Assembly: GCF_000685355.1 (NCBI RefSeq)
Contig: NZ_JHET01000004.1
Location: 186,001-250,000 of the forward strand
Direction: 5' to 3'
Length of the DNA stretch: 64,000 bases
DNA from: Microbacterium sp. CH12i
GTDB taxonomy: Bacteria; Actinomycetota; Actinomycetes; Actinomycetales; Microbacteriaceae
The position numbers and the translations under genes were made by a program. Positions 1 through 9,587 of the stretch are shown one piece after another. Position 1 is the stretch's first letter; every line of letters begins with the position of its first letter. The notes under the pieces were generated by a model. It saw only the letters and a program-made list of their open reading frames with translations, did no database searches and had not been told where the DNA came from.

Positions 1-954
1 GATGTGGAAGGCGCCGACAGCGAAGAATGTGAACAGTGCCAGCACGACGAGGCAGCCGATGAGCCCGAGTTCTTCGCCGACGATCGCGAAGATGAAGTCG
101 TTGGCAGCGGCAGGCAGCCAGCCGTATTTCTCCTGGGAGTTACCGAGACCGAGGCCGAAGATGCCACCGTTTGCCATGCCCCACACCGCATGGATCGACT
201 GGTAGCAGTCGTTCTCGTAGTTGTTCATGTCAGAGCAGACAGCGCTGATGCGTCGCATCCGGTCGGGGCTGAAGATTGCCAGCGCAGCGATGCCGGCTGC
301 GCCCAGGATCACTGGGAGGATGAACAGACGCAGTTTGACGCCAGCGAAGAACAGGCAGCCGAGCAAAATCAGCACGAGCACCATCGTCGTTCCGAGGTCT
401 TTACCCGCGATGACGGTTCCGATTGCGAGCAGACCCACCGGGATCACCGGAATGAACACATGGCGCCATACACCGAGCAGCGCGCGCTTTCGCAGCAGCA
501 CGTAGGCCACCCAGAGCGCGAGGGCGAGCTTGAGGAACTCCGAGGGCTGCACCGACGAGAAACCGAGGTCGATCCAGTTGCGGTTGCCCGCATCCTCGAT
601 ACCGAGCGGGGTGAACACCAGAAGCTGGAAGATCACCGCACCGATCAGTGCCGGCCACGACATCTTCTTGAGAAACGCAACAGGCAGCCTGCTCACCAAG
701 AACATCATCGGGATGCCGACGGCCGCGAACATCGCCTGTTTGAGCGCGGTGTCCATGACCCCTGTCTCGGTAGCGCTGGTGGCCGAGATCACCATGATGA
801 TCCCGAAGACCGTCAGCAACAGCGCCGTAGAGGCTATGAGCAGAAACTCGGAAGACGGCGGAGTGAACAGGCGTCCCAGCGAGATGCGTGCGGCGAGCCC
901 CCGGGATTCAGGCCGCGAGGACTCAGAGCGCGGTGGGCGGGCTACCTGCGTCAT
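1..954 (-). CDS. ftsW: Cell division SEDS glycosyltransferase FtsW (3' end cut by window)
   Basis: Polytopic SEDS peptidoglycan glycosyltransferase that polymerises lipid II at the septum with its partner class B PBP (FtsI, also in this operon). The 318 visible residues hold a short cytoplasmic tail, a series of hydrophobic helices and the family landmarks NRNW and QPSEFLK (around residue 135). The C-terminal part lies beyond base 1, so the gene is partial because of the window edge. The ATG at 954 lies inside the end of murD, an overlap of about 32 bp, so the two are translationally coupled. The family identification is firm; whether this is FtsW rather than RodA is judged from its place in the dcw operon. 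Confidence 0.93.
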   Translation of the reverse strand, partial: MTQVARPPRSESSRPESRGLAARISLGRLFTPPSSEFLLIASTALLLTVFGIIMVISATSATETGVMDTALKQAMFAAVGIPMMFLVSRLPVAFLKKMSWPALIGAVIFQLLVFTPLGIEDAGNRNWIDLGFSSVQPSEFLKLALALWVAYVLLRKRALLGVWRHVFIPVIPVGLLAIGTVIAGKDLGTTMVLVLILLGCLFFAGVKLRLFILPVILGAAGIAALAIFSPDRMRRISAVCSDMNNYENDCYQSIHAVWGMANGGIFGLGLGNSQEKYGWLPAAANDFIFAIVGEELGLIGCLVVLALFTFFAVGAFHI

Positions 955-2458
955 CCGCGCTCCCCCGGTCGATCCAGCTCCGCACCGCCTCGGCGAAACG
1001 GTGGCCGCGATCCGAGTAGCTGGTGAACTGATCGAAGGATGCTGCGGCGGGAGCCAGCAGAACTGTTCCCCCATCGACGGCGATCCCCGCGGCGATCTCC
1101 ACTACGCGGTTCATGACCTCACCAGTCTCGCCAGTGACCACCTCGAACACCGGGACTGTCGGCGCGTGTCGCTCGAATGCCGCCACAACTTCGTCGCGGA
1201 CGGCACCGATGATGACCGCTGCACTCGCAGATCTTCCTGCATCCGCCACTAGCTCCGAGAGATCGACGCCTTTGAGGTCGCCGCCCACGATCCACACCGC
1301 ACCGGGAAATGCCCGCAGCGATGACGCTGCGGCGTGCGGGTTTGTTGCCTTGGAGTCATCGACCCACACGATTCCGGCATGACGCGCGACGACCTGGATG
1401 CGATGCTCATCCAGGCGAAACGACTCCAGCGCGCGACGGATAGCCTCCGGCGGGGTGCCGAGTGAGCGCGCGATCGCGCTGGCAGCCAGGATGTTCTGCA
1501 CAATGTGCGGGCTGTCCAGACCCGCCTTCGCGAGCTCGGCGACGGTGGTGAGTTCGAGGGCGCTGTGCGCGCGATCGTCGTGGAAGGCCCGGTCGGCGAG
1601 GATGCCGTCGACAACTCCGAGATCGCTCGGTCCGGGAACCCCGAGGTCGAAGCCGATCGCCCTGGCACCCTCGATCACGTCGGCGTCTTCCACCATGATG
1701 CGCGTGGCCTCATCGGCTTTGTTGTAGACGCAGGCGATGCGGGTGTTGCGGTACACGTATGCTTTCGCATCGCGATACGCCTGCGCGCTGCCGTGCCAGA
1801 CGAGATGGTCGTCGGCGAGGTTCAGGCACACCGAGGCGTACGGCACGAGTTCACCGGCAGCACTGCTCTGGCCGAGGTACCAGAGCTGGTGGCTGGAGAG
1901 TTCAACGACCAGCACATCGAAACCGCTCGGGTCACGTACGGCATCCAGAACCGGGATGCCGATATTACCGCAGGGCGCCGCACGCAGCCCGCCCTCGACA
2001 AGCAACGACGCGGTCAGCTGAGTCGTGGTGGTCTTCCCGTTGGTTCCGGTGATGAGCACCCAGTCAGCGGGAGTGCCATCCAGTCGCACGACCTTGTCGC
2101 GCACCCGCCACGCGAGCTCAACGTCGCCCCAGAGCGCGATCCCGGCAGCCTGCGTCCAGCGGATGACAGGATGCGACGGCGAGAATCCCGGCGAGGCGAC
2201 AACGACCTCGGGCGCAAAGTCTCGAAGCGTCTGCGGCACGTCACTGAACGCACCGAGTTCAAGTCGTGCGCCGATGACGGGAATCAGCCGCGCGTATTCC
2301 TCGGATGCCGATTCGGACAGCACGAGCACGTCGGCACCGAGTTCGGCCAGTGTGTCGGCCGCAGAGAAGCCGGTCATGGACAGGCCGAGGACGGCAACGC
2401 GCAGGCCTCTCCAGTCGGCATGCCAGCTGGTCAGAGTATCCAGACGTTCAGCGGTCAT
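923..2458 (-). CDS. murD: UDP-N-acetylmuramoyl-L-alanine--D-glutamate ligase
   Basis: Cytoplasmic Mur ligase that adds D-glutamate to UDP-MurNAc-L-Ala in peptidoglycan precursor synthesis. The predicted 511-residue protein has an N-terminal Rossmann-like domain (VAVLGLSMTG), the ATP-binding P-loop GTNGKTTTT near residue 137, and a C-terminal ligase domain. The ATG at 2458 was chosen because it forms an ATGA overlap with the mraY stop; an in-frame upstream start would run deep into mraY. It lies in the usual position between mraY and ftsW. No broken motif or frameshift was seen. Confidence 0.95.
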   Translation of the reverse strand: MTAERLDTLTSWHADWRGLRVAVLGLSMTGFSAADTLAELGADVLVLSESASEEYARLIPVIGARLELGAFSDVPQTLRDFAPEVVVASPGFSPSHPVIRWTQAAGIALWGDVELAWRVRDKVVRLDGTPADWVLITGTNGKTTTTQLTASLLVEGGLRAAPCGNIGIPVLDAVRDPSGFDVLVVELSSHQLWYLGQSSAAGELVPYASVCLNLADDHLVWHGSAQAYRDAKAYVYRNTRIACVYNKADEATRIMVEDADVIEGARAIGFDLGVPGPSDLGVVDGILADRAFHDDRAHSALELTTVAELAKAGLDSPHIVQNILAASAIARSLGTPPEAIRRALESFRLDEHRIQVVARHAGIVWVDDSKATNPHAAASSLRAFPGAVWIVGGDLKGVDLSELVADAGRSASAAVIIGAVRDEVVAAFERHAPTVPVFEVVTGETGEVMNRVVEIAAGIAVDGGTVLLAPAAASFDQFTSYSDRGHRFAEAVRSWIDRGSADDAGSPPTAL

Positions 2459-3567
2459 GCCAGCGAGAGCCATTCGACGTAGAAGAGCCCGACGGCCGAG
2501 ACTGCCAGCAGGCCAGCGACGATCCACAGACGCACAACGATCGTCACCTCAGGCCAGCCGCGCATCTCCAGATGATGATGGAACGGGCTCATCAGGAACA
2601 GCCGCTTGCCGCGGGTCAGCTTGAAGTAGCCGCGCTGGAGGATCACTGACCCGGACGAGAGTACGAACACACCGGCGATCACGAACAGCAGCAGCTCGGT
2701 GTGGGTGAGAATCGCCATCGCCGTGATGACGCCGCCGATCGCCATCGATCCGACGTCACCCATGAAGACCTTGGCCTTCGGCGCGTTCCACCAGAGGAAT
2801 CCGATGAGTCCCGAAGCAAAGGACGCCCCGACGATGGCGAGGTTGAACGGGTCACGAATTTCGTAGCATCCGCCCAGCGCCGCAACGTCCAAGCCTTCAC
2901 CCGCACAGGGCTGCTTGAACTGCCAGAAGGCAATCAGCGTATATGCGCCAACGACGAAGACTCCGGCGCCCGCGGCGAGTCCGTCCAGTCCGTCGGTCAG
3001 GTTCACACTGTTAGAGGTAGCGATGCCAATGATCGAGATCCACAGGAGATAGAGGATCCAGCCGAGCACCACGCCGAACACGAAGAGGTTCAACCACGGG
3101 ATGTCGCGGAACAGCGAGACGAACTTGGTGGCCGGGGTCTGATCCCACTTATTGGGGAAGTTCAGGGCGACGATGCCGAACGGGATGATCACGAGCATCT
3201 GCCCGATGACCTTGCGCCACCCCGACAAACCGAGGCTTCGCTGGGAGCGCACCTTCATGAAGTCGTCGACGAAACCCACCGCACCGAAGCCCACCATCAG
3301 CCACAGTACGAGAAGCGAAGACAGCGCGGGTTGCCCATCGCCGCCGACGTAGACGCCGACGAAGTATCCGACGATCGTGCCAAGAATGAAGATCACGCCG
3401 CCCATCGTGGGCGTACCGCGCTTGGCTTCGTGGCTCGGATTCGCGATGTCTTCGGGCGTGCGGATGACCTGGCCCCAGCCCCACTTGCGGAAGAGCCGCA
3501 GGAAGACCGGAGTCAGGAACAGGGTGAAGGCAAGCGATATCGCCGCGGCCATGAGGAGTGATCTCAC
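2455..3567 (-). CDS. mraY: Phospho-N-acetylmuramoyl-pentapeptide transferase
   Basis: Integral membrane enzyme that moves phospho-MurNAc-pentapeptide from UDP to undecaprenyl phosphate, making lipid I. The 370-residue protein has about ten hydrophobic segments, the cytoplasmic aspartate pair in FVDDFMK (near residue 99), the LTDGLDGLAAG motif and the HHHLEMRGW loop near residue 328, all standard for MraY. It starts with GTG at 3567, which overlaps the TGA of murF as GTGA, and ends in an ATGA overlap with murD. This chain of overlaps indicates a single transcript. Confidence 0.95.
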   Translation of the reverse strand: MRSLLMAAAISLAFTLFLTPVFLRLFRKWGWGQVIRTPEDIANPSHEAKRGTPTMGGVIFILGTIVGYFVGVYVGGDGQPALSSLLVLWLMVGFGAVGFVDDFMKVRSQRSLGLSGWRKVIGQMLVIIPFGIVALNFPNKWDQTPATKFVSLFRDIPWLNLFVFGVVLGWILYLLWISIIGIATSNSVNLTDGLDGLAAGAGVFVVGAYTLIAFWQFKQPCAGEGLDVAALGGCYEIRDPFNLAIVGASFASGLIGFLWWNAPKAKVFMGDVGSMAIGGVITAMAILTHTELLLFVIAGVFVLSSGSVILQRGYFKLTRGKRLFLMSPFHHHLEMRGWPEVTIVVRLWIVAGLLAVSAVGLFYVEWLSLA

Positions 3568-4975
3568 GAGAACAATTCTCCCAGACGATCGCCGAGATGC
3601 CTGAGGCCCACGGAATTGGATGATTTCACCAGCACGCGATCCCCGTCACGGAGCTCGGTGCGCAGATACTCGAAGGCTGCGTCCTGGTCTGGGAGATGCA
3701 CGGCTTCGCTGTCCCACGATCCCTCGCCGACGACAGAAAGATAGAGGCGACGGGCTTCAGGTCCGACAACGACGATGCGCCTGATGTTCAGTCGCACCGC
3801 GAGCAGGCCGATCCGGTCATGCTCTTCCCCCGCGCTCTCACCCAGCTCACTCATAGCGCCGAGGACGGCGACCGTGCGCTCCTCGGGGCCAGTGATCTGT
3901 GCCAGCGTGCGAAGTGCCGCCGCCATCGAGTCCGGACTTGCGTTGTAGGCGTCATTGATGATGCGCACGCGCTCGTTGCCCATGGGCTGCATGCGCCAGC
4001 GCTCGGCAATTTCGACCGTCTCGAGCCGCGCGACCGCAGCTGCGGTGCGCACGCCGAGCACACGGGCCGCAGCGATCGCGGCGAGGGCGTTGGTGATGTG
4101 GTGCGCGCCGAGAACCTTCAAATGCAGCGGCAGGCTCTCTCCTGCGGCGTCGATCGCTGAGCGCGTGCCGTCTGCCGCCACGAGCACGTCGCGTGCGCGC
4201 ACCTCGGCGTTGGAGTTCTGCCCAAAGCCGACGACGCTCAGACCGTGGGCAACCGCCGTCTCGCTCATCGCTGCCACGCGCGGGTCGTCAATGTTCAGCA
4301 CGGCGAATCCACCCGGTCGCGATGCGGTGATCAGCTCAGCTTTCGCTTTCGCCGTCTCTTCGACGCCGCCGAACCCACCGGCATGCGCCATGCCGACCAT
4401 GAGGATGACGGCAACATCTGGCTCGACGAGTCCCGCAAGGTGCGCGATGGCGCCGGGACCTGAGGCACCGAATTCGCTGACGAGGTACTGAGTGCTCTCG
4501 GTGACGCGAAGCATGGTGACCGGGGCGCCAACCTCGTTGTTGTACGAGTCGATCGGCGCGACCGTCTCGCCCTCATCTTCGAGGATGCGCGCGAGGAAGT
4601 TCTTCGTCGTGGTCTTGCCGTTGGAACCGGTGATTCCGACGGTCTTCAGCTGTCCGCCCTCGCGGACACGTGCGACGACAGCGCGCGCGAGATCAGCAAG
4701 AGCGGTCACGGCATCCGCAACGATGATCTGGGATACCGCCACCTCGACCGGGTGCTCGACCAGAGCGAGCACCGCACCGTTATCAACCGCAGCACCAACG
4801 AAACGGTGCCCATCAGTCTCTGCTCCTGGTTTCGCGACGAAGATCGAACCGGCAGTCATCTTCCTCGAATCGGTGTCGACGACACCGTTCACCACAGTCT
4901 CTGCGGTGTCGGCATCGACGCACGCAGATCGCCGCGCGTAATGGCGGCGATCTCGGCAAGCGACAGGGCGATCAT
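3564..4975 (-). CDS. murF: UDP-N-acetylmuramoyl-tripeptide--D-Ala-D-Ala ligase (one-base frameshift near N-terminus)
   Basis: Mur ligase that attaches D-Ala-D-Ala to UDP-MurNAc-tripeptide. The main reading frame from 4895 holds the P-loop GSNGKTTTKNF and the central and C-terminal ligase domains, but lacks the first residues of the family. These are found in another frame from an ATG at 4975 (MIALSLAEIAAITRGDL). The two frames join if one C (plus strand) is restored near 4916, where a TCG-GAT reading has lost a G. The repaired gene is exactly 471 codons. A GTG at 4895 could in principle start a shortened protein, but since MurF is essential a sequencing deletion is more likely. It lies 27 bp downstream of ftsI. 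Confidence 0.88.
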
Positions 4976-5002
4976 GACATCTCCATGCGCGGCTGAAGGC
5001 CG

Positions 5003-6787
5003 CTAGTTGAATTTGGGGAGCAGCTCATCCATCGGAATTGTGGACGGCGAGACACGGTAGGTCTTTAGCACCTGAGTCATCGCCTGTTGGAAGGCGGATG
5101 CCGTTGCTGTTGATGAAACAACCCTAGTCGGCTCGTCGAGAGTGACCACGACAACGTACTCAGGGTCATCGACCGGCGCGAAGCCGACCATGCTGGTGTA
5201 GTACGCGCCCGGCTTGTAGCCGCTGCCATCTTCCATCGGCTTCTGCGCGGTACCGGTCTTGATCGCCACGCGATATCCAGGAATTTGAACCTGTTCGGAC
5301 AGCCCGCCCTGGACCGCAACATTTTCGAGGATGCGGGAGACCGAGTTCGCCGTCGTCTCCGAGATGATCTGCTCGTGAGCAGGTGCATCCGACTTCAAGA
5401 CGGTGCCGTCACCCTCGGTGCACGATTCGATGAGTGACAGGTCGATCTTCTCTCCGCCGTTCGCAATCGCCTGGTATGCGCCAGCGATCTGCGGCGCCGT
5501 CACTGTGAGCGCCTGGCCGAAGGTCGTCGTGTAGAGCGACGCGCTGTCCCAGTTCGCGGCGGGGTGCAGAACGCCGCTCTCCTCACGCGGGAAGTCCACG
5601 GTCTTCTCGCCGACGCCGAACTTCTCGATGTAGTCGTGCCGAGTCTGGGCGTCGATCATGGTGCCGAACTTTGACACTCCCACGTTGGACGAGTCGATGA
5701 GCGCTCCAGCGAGCGTGTAGTTATACGCCGCGTGCACGAACGCGTCGTTGATGACAGTGCCGTTCGGGAACACTTCACGACTGGCGGCCGAAATTGTCGT
5801 GTTCAGATCTGCGGCCCCGGCATCAAGCACGGCGGCCGCGGTAATTGCCTTGAACGTCGAGCCGGGCTCGAAAGTGGTACCGAATACGCGGGTTCCCCAG
5901 TCCTCGGGAGAGGATGCATCAAGATCGTTGGGGTCGAGAGAAGGCCACTCTGCGGCCGCCCTGATCTTTCCGGTCTTGACCTCGACAACCGTAACTGTGC
6001 CGGCCTTCGCCCCCATCTTCTGGGCTTCTTCCGCAATCATCTGCTGCATGTACCAGTTGAGATCGGAGTTGATCGTCAACTGCACTGCCCCACCATCGAG
6101 CGCATCGACGGTGCGCTCGCTGCCCGGGATTACGACGCCGTCCTTGCCGCGCAGGTAGGTGCGTTCGCCGTTCGTCGGGGCGAGACATGATGCTTCGAGC
6201 TGCTCGACACCGGCTTGACCCACGCCAGCACTATCGAGATAACCGACGATGTTTCCGGCGACAGCACCGTTCGGGTATACCCGGGTTTCACGCGGCGTCA
6301 TATGCAGATAGACGAGTCCAAGATCCCTGAGCGCTAAGTACTTCTCGGTACTGAGCCCACCCGGAAGCTGGTAGTACTCCGATTCGGGGTTCGCTTTGAT
6401 GGCGTCAGCGACCCCGGCGCGCAATTCATCAGCATCTTGACCGGTGACTTCGGCGATCTTGTCGGCGGCTTCGGTCCACGACATCTCCGGGGGGTGCTCC
6501 TCGTTGTTCTCGAGGAGCATGATGACCTTTGGGCTGAGCTGAGCGTCGTAGACGGTCACGCTCTGCGCGAGGATTGTTCCGTTGGCATCGAGAATCGAGC
6601 CTCGATTGCCGTACAGCGTCTGGGTGCTGCCGAGTTTTCCGACGTGGAGCGAGTCTTCGACATGCTCACTCGCGCTCACCACCTGGATGTCGACCAAGCG
6701 GACCACGAATGCCGCGAGCACCGCAAGGATCACTGCGAGAGCGACGACGGTGCGACGGCGCGGACCGCGTGTTGCTCGTGTCGTCAT
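5003..6787 (-). CDS. ftsI: Class B penicillin-binding protein (septal transpeptidase)
   Basis: Membrane-anchored transpeptidase that cross-links septal peptidoglycan with FtsW. The 594-residue protein has a basic cytoplasmic start, one transmembrane helix at about residues 13-32, a PBP dimerisation domain, and a transpeptidase domain. That domain has the three active-site motifs: STFK (nucleophile Ser near 311), SSN near 366 and KTG near 508. The order ftsL-ftsI-murF is typical, except that no murE lies between ftsI and murF. No PASTA domain is visible at the C-terminus, unlike many firmicute PBPs. Confidence 0.93.
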   Translation of the reverse strand: MTTRATRGPRRRTVVALAVILAVLAAFVVRLVDIQVVSASEHVEDSLHVGKLGSTQTLYGNRGSILDANGTILAQSVTVYDAQLSPKVIMLLENNEEHPPEMSWTEAADKIAEVTGQDADELRAGVADAIKANPESEYYQLPGGLSTEKYLALRDLGLVYLHMTPRETRVYPNGAVAGNIVGYLDSAGVGQAGVEQLEASCLAPTNGERTYLRGKDGVVIPGSERTVDALDGGAVQLTINSDLNWYMQQMIAEEAQKMGAKAGTVTVVEVKTGKIRAAAEWPSLDPNDLDASSPEDWGTRVFGTTFEPGSTFKAITAAAVLDAGAADLNTTISAASREVFPNGTVINDAFVHAAYNYTLAGALIDSSNVGVSKFGTMIDAQTRHDYIEKFGVGEKTVDFPREESGVLHPAANWDSASLYTTTFGQALTVTAPQIAGAYQAIANGGEKIDLSLIESCTEGDGTVLKSDAPAHEQIISETTANSVSRILENVAVQGGLSEQVQIPGYRVAIKTGTAQKPMEDGSGYKPGAYYTSMVGFAPVDDPEYVVVVTLDEPTRVVSSTATASAFQQAMTQVLKTYRVSPSTIPMDELLPKFN

Positions 6788-6810
6788 GATGTTCTCTCAG
6801 TCGAGGTGAT

Positions 6811-7380
6811 TCAGCGGGTCGTGGGGCTGGGGAGCCCGTCAGTGATCGGAGGGGGAAGATTTGGGTCGACTATCGTGCTTGCGCCGTCTGCAGGCTGCGG
6901 CTCTTCAGCCGCGGCCAGCGCTTTCTGGTTCAGGAGGGCATTGTGCACAGCGCCGCTGCCCATCGGATCAACCGTGGAGCGCCAGTCAGCACCAGTGTTC
7001 GCACCGAGTATTGCCGCATCGCTGAGCCGAAGGTAGGAGGCAGAGCCGGCGACGACCATACCCAGTTCAGAAGCCTTGGTTGCCAGCAACTGAGGCGAGC
7101 TGATGCCGGCTAACTCGTCGTCGAGCGCGCTCGCCTGCAGGTTGAGCTCACGCTGTTGTGAGGCCAGATCAGCCAACGCGAAGGAATCGTGGGTGATCGC
7201 CAGAGAGAGACCGATCTGCGCCGCACCGATCGCGGCCGCGCCGCCGAGGGCGATGAGCGCGTACGCGAGCTTCGGGCGCCGGCGCGGAGCCGGTGCAGTG
7301 ACGGGCGCGAGGCGACGCGATGGCCGCGGAGTGGGTGCAAGTGGTTCGGGCAGTAGTGCAGCCGATGTGGCGCGGCTCAT
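6811..7380 (-). CDS. FtsL-like bitopic division protein
   Basis: Small bitopic membrane protein of 189 residues between rsmH and ftsI, the position of FtsL in dcw clusters. A proline- and arginine-rich cytoplasmic segment (about 1-38) is followed by one transmembrane helix (about 39-63). An extracytoplasmic segment with leucines at heptad-like spacing follows, suited to a coiled coil, and then a low-complexity Pro/Ala tail. FtsL sequences diverge strongly, so the assignment rests on topology and position. In other bacteria FtsL scaffolds the FtsQ-FtsB-FtsW-FtsI complex. Its ATG overlaps the rsmH stop as ATGA. Confidence 0.75.
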   Translation of the reverse strand: MSRATSAALLPEPLAPTPRPSRRLAPVTAPAPRRRPKLAYALIALGGAAAIGAAQIGLSLAITHDSFALADLASQQRELNLQASALDDELAGISSPQLLATKASELGMVVAGSASYLRLSDAAILGANTGADWRSTVDPMGSGAVHNALLNQKALAAAEEPQPADGASTIVDPNLPPPITDGLPSPTTR

Positions 7381-8315
7381 GCTGCCTCCCTGATTCGCTC
7401 GGCGGCGCGCAGACGCACCGGAATGGCACGTGGATTACGCTGCTTCTCTTCATCGCTCGCCAGCTCAGCGCCTTTAGTGATGGTGCGAAACCGTGGCGCG
7501 TGCTGTGGGAGTTCGACGGGCAAGCCCGCCGGGGCTGTGGAGGCGGATGCCGCTGCGAATGCCTGCTTCACCAAACGATCCTCGAGTGACTGATAGCTCA
7601 TCACGACGATCCGACCGCCGACGGCGAGTGCGTCCATCGCCGAGGGAATCGCGTCGGCGAGCACGCTGAGCTCGGAGTTGACTTCGATGCGCAACGCCTG
7701 GAACACGCGCTTCGCAGGGTGACCGGCACGCTGCACGGCGGCGGGAGTCGCGGCCTGCAGCAGATCGACAAGGTCCTGCGAACGCTCGAGTGGTTTTACG
7801 TCCCGTGCCTGCACGATGAATCGGGCGTAGCGCGCGGAGAGCTTCTCTTCGCCATAGCGCTCGAAGATGCGGCGGAGGTTTCCTTCACTGTAAGTGGCGA
7901 TGACTTCGGCTGCGGTTGTGCCCTTGGTCTGGTCCATCCGCATGTCCAGCGGCGCGTCTTTGGAGTACGCGAAGCCTCGGTCTGCGTCGTCGAGCTGCAA
8001 GGACGAGACGCCGAGATCCATCAGGATGCCGGCCGCTCCATGCGCGTGCAGGCCGATCTCGTCGTACACCGTGTGCACGAGTGTGACCCGATCGGCGAAC
8101 CGCTCTAGCCGCTGGCCGGCGATGCGCAGTGCGTCGGTGTCACGGTCGAGGCCGATGAGGCGGATGTTGTCGAACCGTTCGAGGAGGGCTTCGGAGTGCC
8201 CTCCCATGCCGAGCGTTGCATCGACGAGCACGGCGCCGTCTGCCTGCAGTGCCGGCGCGAGCAGTTCGATACAGCGCTCAAGGAGGACCGGGGTGTGGAT
8301 GTCGCGAAGGTTCAT
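7377..8315 (-). CDS. rsmH: 16S rRNA (cytosine(1402)-N(4))-methyltransferase
   Basis: SAM-dependent methyltransferase (old name MraW) that modifies C1402 in the 16S rRNA decoding centre. The 312-residue protein begins with the conserved HTPVLLERC and has the SAM-binding motif [15 protein letters not shown]. It also has the family landmarks [16 protein letters not shown] and, near the C-terminus, [14 protein letters not shown]. Length and position directly after mraZ fit the family. A 100-bp gap separates it from mraZ, and its stop overlaps the next gene by four bases. Confidence 0.96.
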   Translation of the reverse strand: MNLRDIHTPVLLERCIELLAPALQADGAVLVDATLGMGGHSEALLERFDNIRLIGLDRDTDALRIAGQRLERFADRVTLVHTVYDEIGLHAHGAAGILMDLGVSSLQLDDADRGFAYSKDAPLDMRMDQTKGTTAAEVIATYSEGNLRRIFERYGEEKLSARYARFIVQARDVKPLERSQDLVDLLQAATPAAVQRAGHPAKRVFQALRIEVNSELSVLADAIPSAMDALAVGGRIVVMSYQSLEDRLVKQAFAAASASTAPAGLPVELPQHAPRFRTITKGAELASDEEKQRNPRAIPVRLRAAERIREAA

Positions 8316-8415
8316 AGTCTTTCCGGTGACCTTTGACTCTGATCCCCCTCCGCTTCTCGACCCGGCACCGGGGAAGTGTGTCGGGGCGGGAGCGGCGGGG
8401 CATCACAGTCGAAGG

Positions 8416-8847
8416 TCAGAAGAGTCCCGGAATCACCTCCTGTTCAAGTTCTGAGTACGTGTCCTCGCCAGCCTCGAGGTAGGCGTTCCACGCCGCAGCA
8501 TCCCAAATCTCGGCATGCGCGCCGACGCCCGTGATGACGAGCTCTTTCTCGAGCCCGGCGTACTGGCGAAGGTGGCTGGGGATGGTGATGCGGTTCTGGC
8601 TGTCCGGCATCTCTGCACTCGCTCCGGAAAGGAACATGCGCAGAAAGTCACGGGCCTGCTTGTTGTTGAGGGGCGCCTGGCGGATCCGCTCGTGCATCGC
8701 CTCGAATTCCGCAGTGCTGAAGACGTAGAGGCAACGCTCTTGTCCACGGGTGACAACGATGCCGCCACCGAGATCTTCGCGAAACTTCGCCGGAAGGATG
8801 ACTCGACCTTTGTCGTCGAGCTTCGGTGAATGAGTTCCTAACAACAT
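8416..8847 (-). CDS. mraZ: Transcriptional regulator MraZ
   Basis: First gene of the dcw operon; an AbrB-fold DNA-binding protein that binds repeated boxes in its own promoter and tunes cell-division gene expression. The 143-residue protein has the two tandem MraZ repeats, starting with [20 protein letters not shown] and repeating around [13 protein letters not shown] near residue 82. The start at 8847 gives the standard N-terminus. A G-rich stretch upstream (GAGGGGGTG on the minus strand) could act as the ribosome site at a slightly long spacing. The boxes it should bind are visible 43-66 bases upstream of the start. Confidence 0.95.
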   Translation of the reverse strand: MLLGTHSPKLDDKGRVILPAKFREDLGGGIVVTRGQERCLYVFSTAEFEAMHERIRQAPLNNKQARDFLRMFLSGASAEMPDSQNRITIPSHLRQYAGLEKELVITGVGAHAEIWDAAAWNAYLEAGEDTYSELEQEVIPGLF

Positions 8848-8889
8848 CGGCCATCACCCCCTCTGTATCCGGCCAAATCGAGGTATTCC

Positions 8890-8913
8890 CCACTTTACTC
8901 CACTTTCCTCCAC
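8890..8913 (-). promoter_or_regulatory. MraZ operator: three GTGG boxes at exact 10-bp spacing
   Basis: On the minus strand GTGG occurs three times with exactly 10 bp between starts (plus-strand CCAC at 8890, 8900 and 8910), in the context GTGGAGGAAA, GTGGAGTAAA, GTGGGG. MraZ operators in other bacteria are direct repeats of a short G-rich box at about this helical spacing just upstream of mraZ. The position directly ahead of mraZ supports autoregulation. Binding itself is inferred. Confidence 0.8.
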
Positions 8914-9067
8914 ATTCCTATGAGGAAATGGGGTCAGTTTGGCATACCTCGTGATATCTCGGTAAACGATCCGCGTGATTACGCGTCAAAACAGCCCACC
9001 GAGCGGGTGGAGGGATCTGGGGCGTTAGCCACCAGACGCCTGAATAAGCGCACCCAAAAACGAAGAA

Positions 9068-9096
9068 AGGCCCGGATGCTCAATGCATCCGGGCCT
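9068..9096 (-). terminator. Rho-independent-type terminator of the DUF3040 gene
   Basis: Perfect 12-bp inverted repeat (AGGCCCGGATGC / GCATCCGGGCCT) with a 5-base loop, just past the stop of the minus-strand DUF3040 gene. It is followed on that strand by a T-rich run (TTCTTCGTTTTT). It also insulates the mraZ promoter region, which begins on its far side. Confidence 0.85.
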
Positions 9097-9110
9097 ATAA
9101 ATCAGGAAGG

Positions 9111-9500
9111 TCAGCGACCGTCTTGTCGACGATCCCAACGGTCATTCATGCGATCCATGAAGGACGGCGAACTCTGCGGCGACTTGTTCGGGGGACCCTT
9201 GCGCTCGGGGACAGGACCGATGCGTCGCGCAGGCGTAGCTGCGAGGATCACGCCCGCCACCATCGCGGCGAACCCGATGACGCCAACAATGATGCTGCCG
9301 ACAGCACCCAGCTGGCTGCCGAGAGCAACTCCAGCTACCAAGGCACCGACCCCGACGAGCAACAGCACAGCCCCATAGACAAGGTTGCGGTAGCTGAGCG
9401 TGCGATCGCCTGAGGGCGCAGTGACGATATCGGCGTCATTGTGGAGGAGATGACGTTCCATCTCGTCGAGCAGACGCTGCTCCTGTTCAGACAGTGGCAT
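9111..9500 (-). CDS. DUF3040 family small membrane protein
   Basis: Predicted 129-residue protein of the actinobacterial DUF3040 family. It has the family N-terminus MPLSEQEQRLLDEMERHL, two adjacent hydrophobic helices (about residues 42-88) and an arginine-rich C-terminal tail. The ATG at 9500 is preferred over an upstream one because a strong G-rich ribosome site (GGGGGG) lies about 5 bases before it and family members start this way. Such proteins often sit next to the dcw cluster in actinobacteria. No function is established. Confidence 0.85.
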   Translation of the reverse strand: MPLSEQEQRLLDEMERHLLHNDADIVTAPSGDRTLSYRNLVYGAVLLLVGVGALVAGVALGSQLGAVGSIIVGVIGFAAMVAGVILAATPARRIGPVPERKGPPNKSPQSSPSFMDRMNDRWDRRQDGR

Positions 9501-9587
9501 TACGCCCCCCTTGGGTTTAGTGTCTTTCATTCTACGCTCGCAAAACGGCCGAGGCTAGCCATCGGCTGAGAACCTAAGCTGATTATC

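Noticed and set aside
4..1026. Plus-strand open frame of 340 codons opposite ftsW and murD
   Set aside because: Low-complexity, His/Glu/Arg-rich translation typical of an antisense frame in GC-rich DNA; ftsW on the other strand has clear family motifs.
4896..4975. murF as a truncated pseudogene
   Set aside because: The rest of the gene is intact, MurF is essential, and a single restored base recovers the family N-terminus; error is the simpler explanation.
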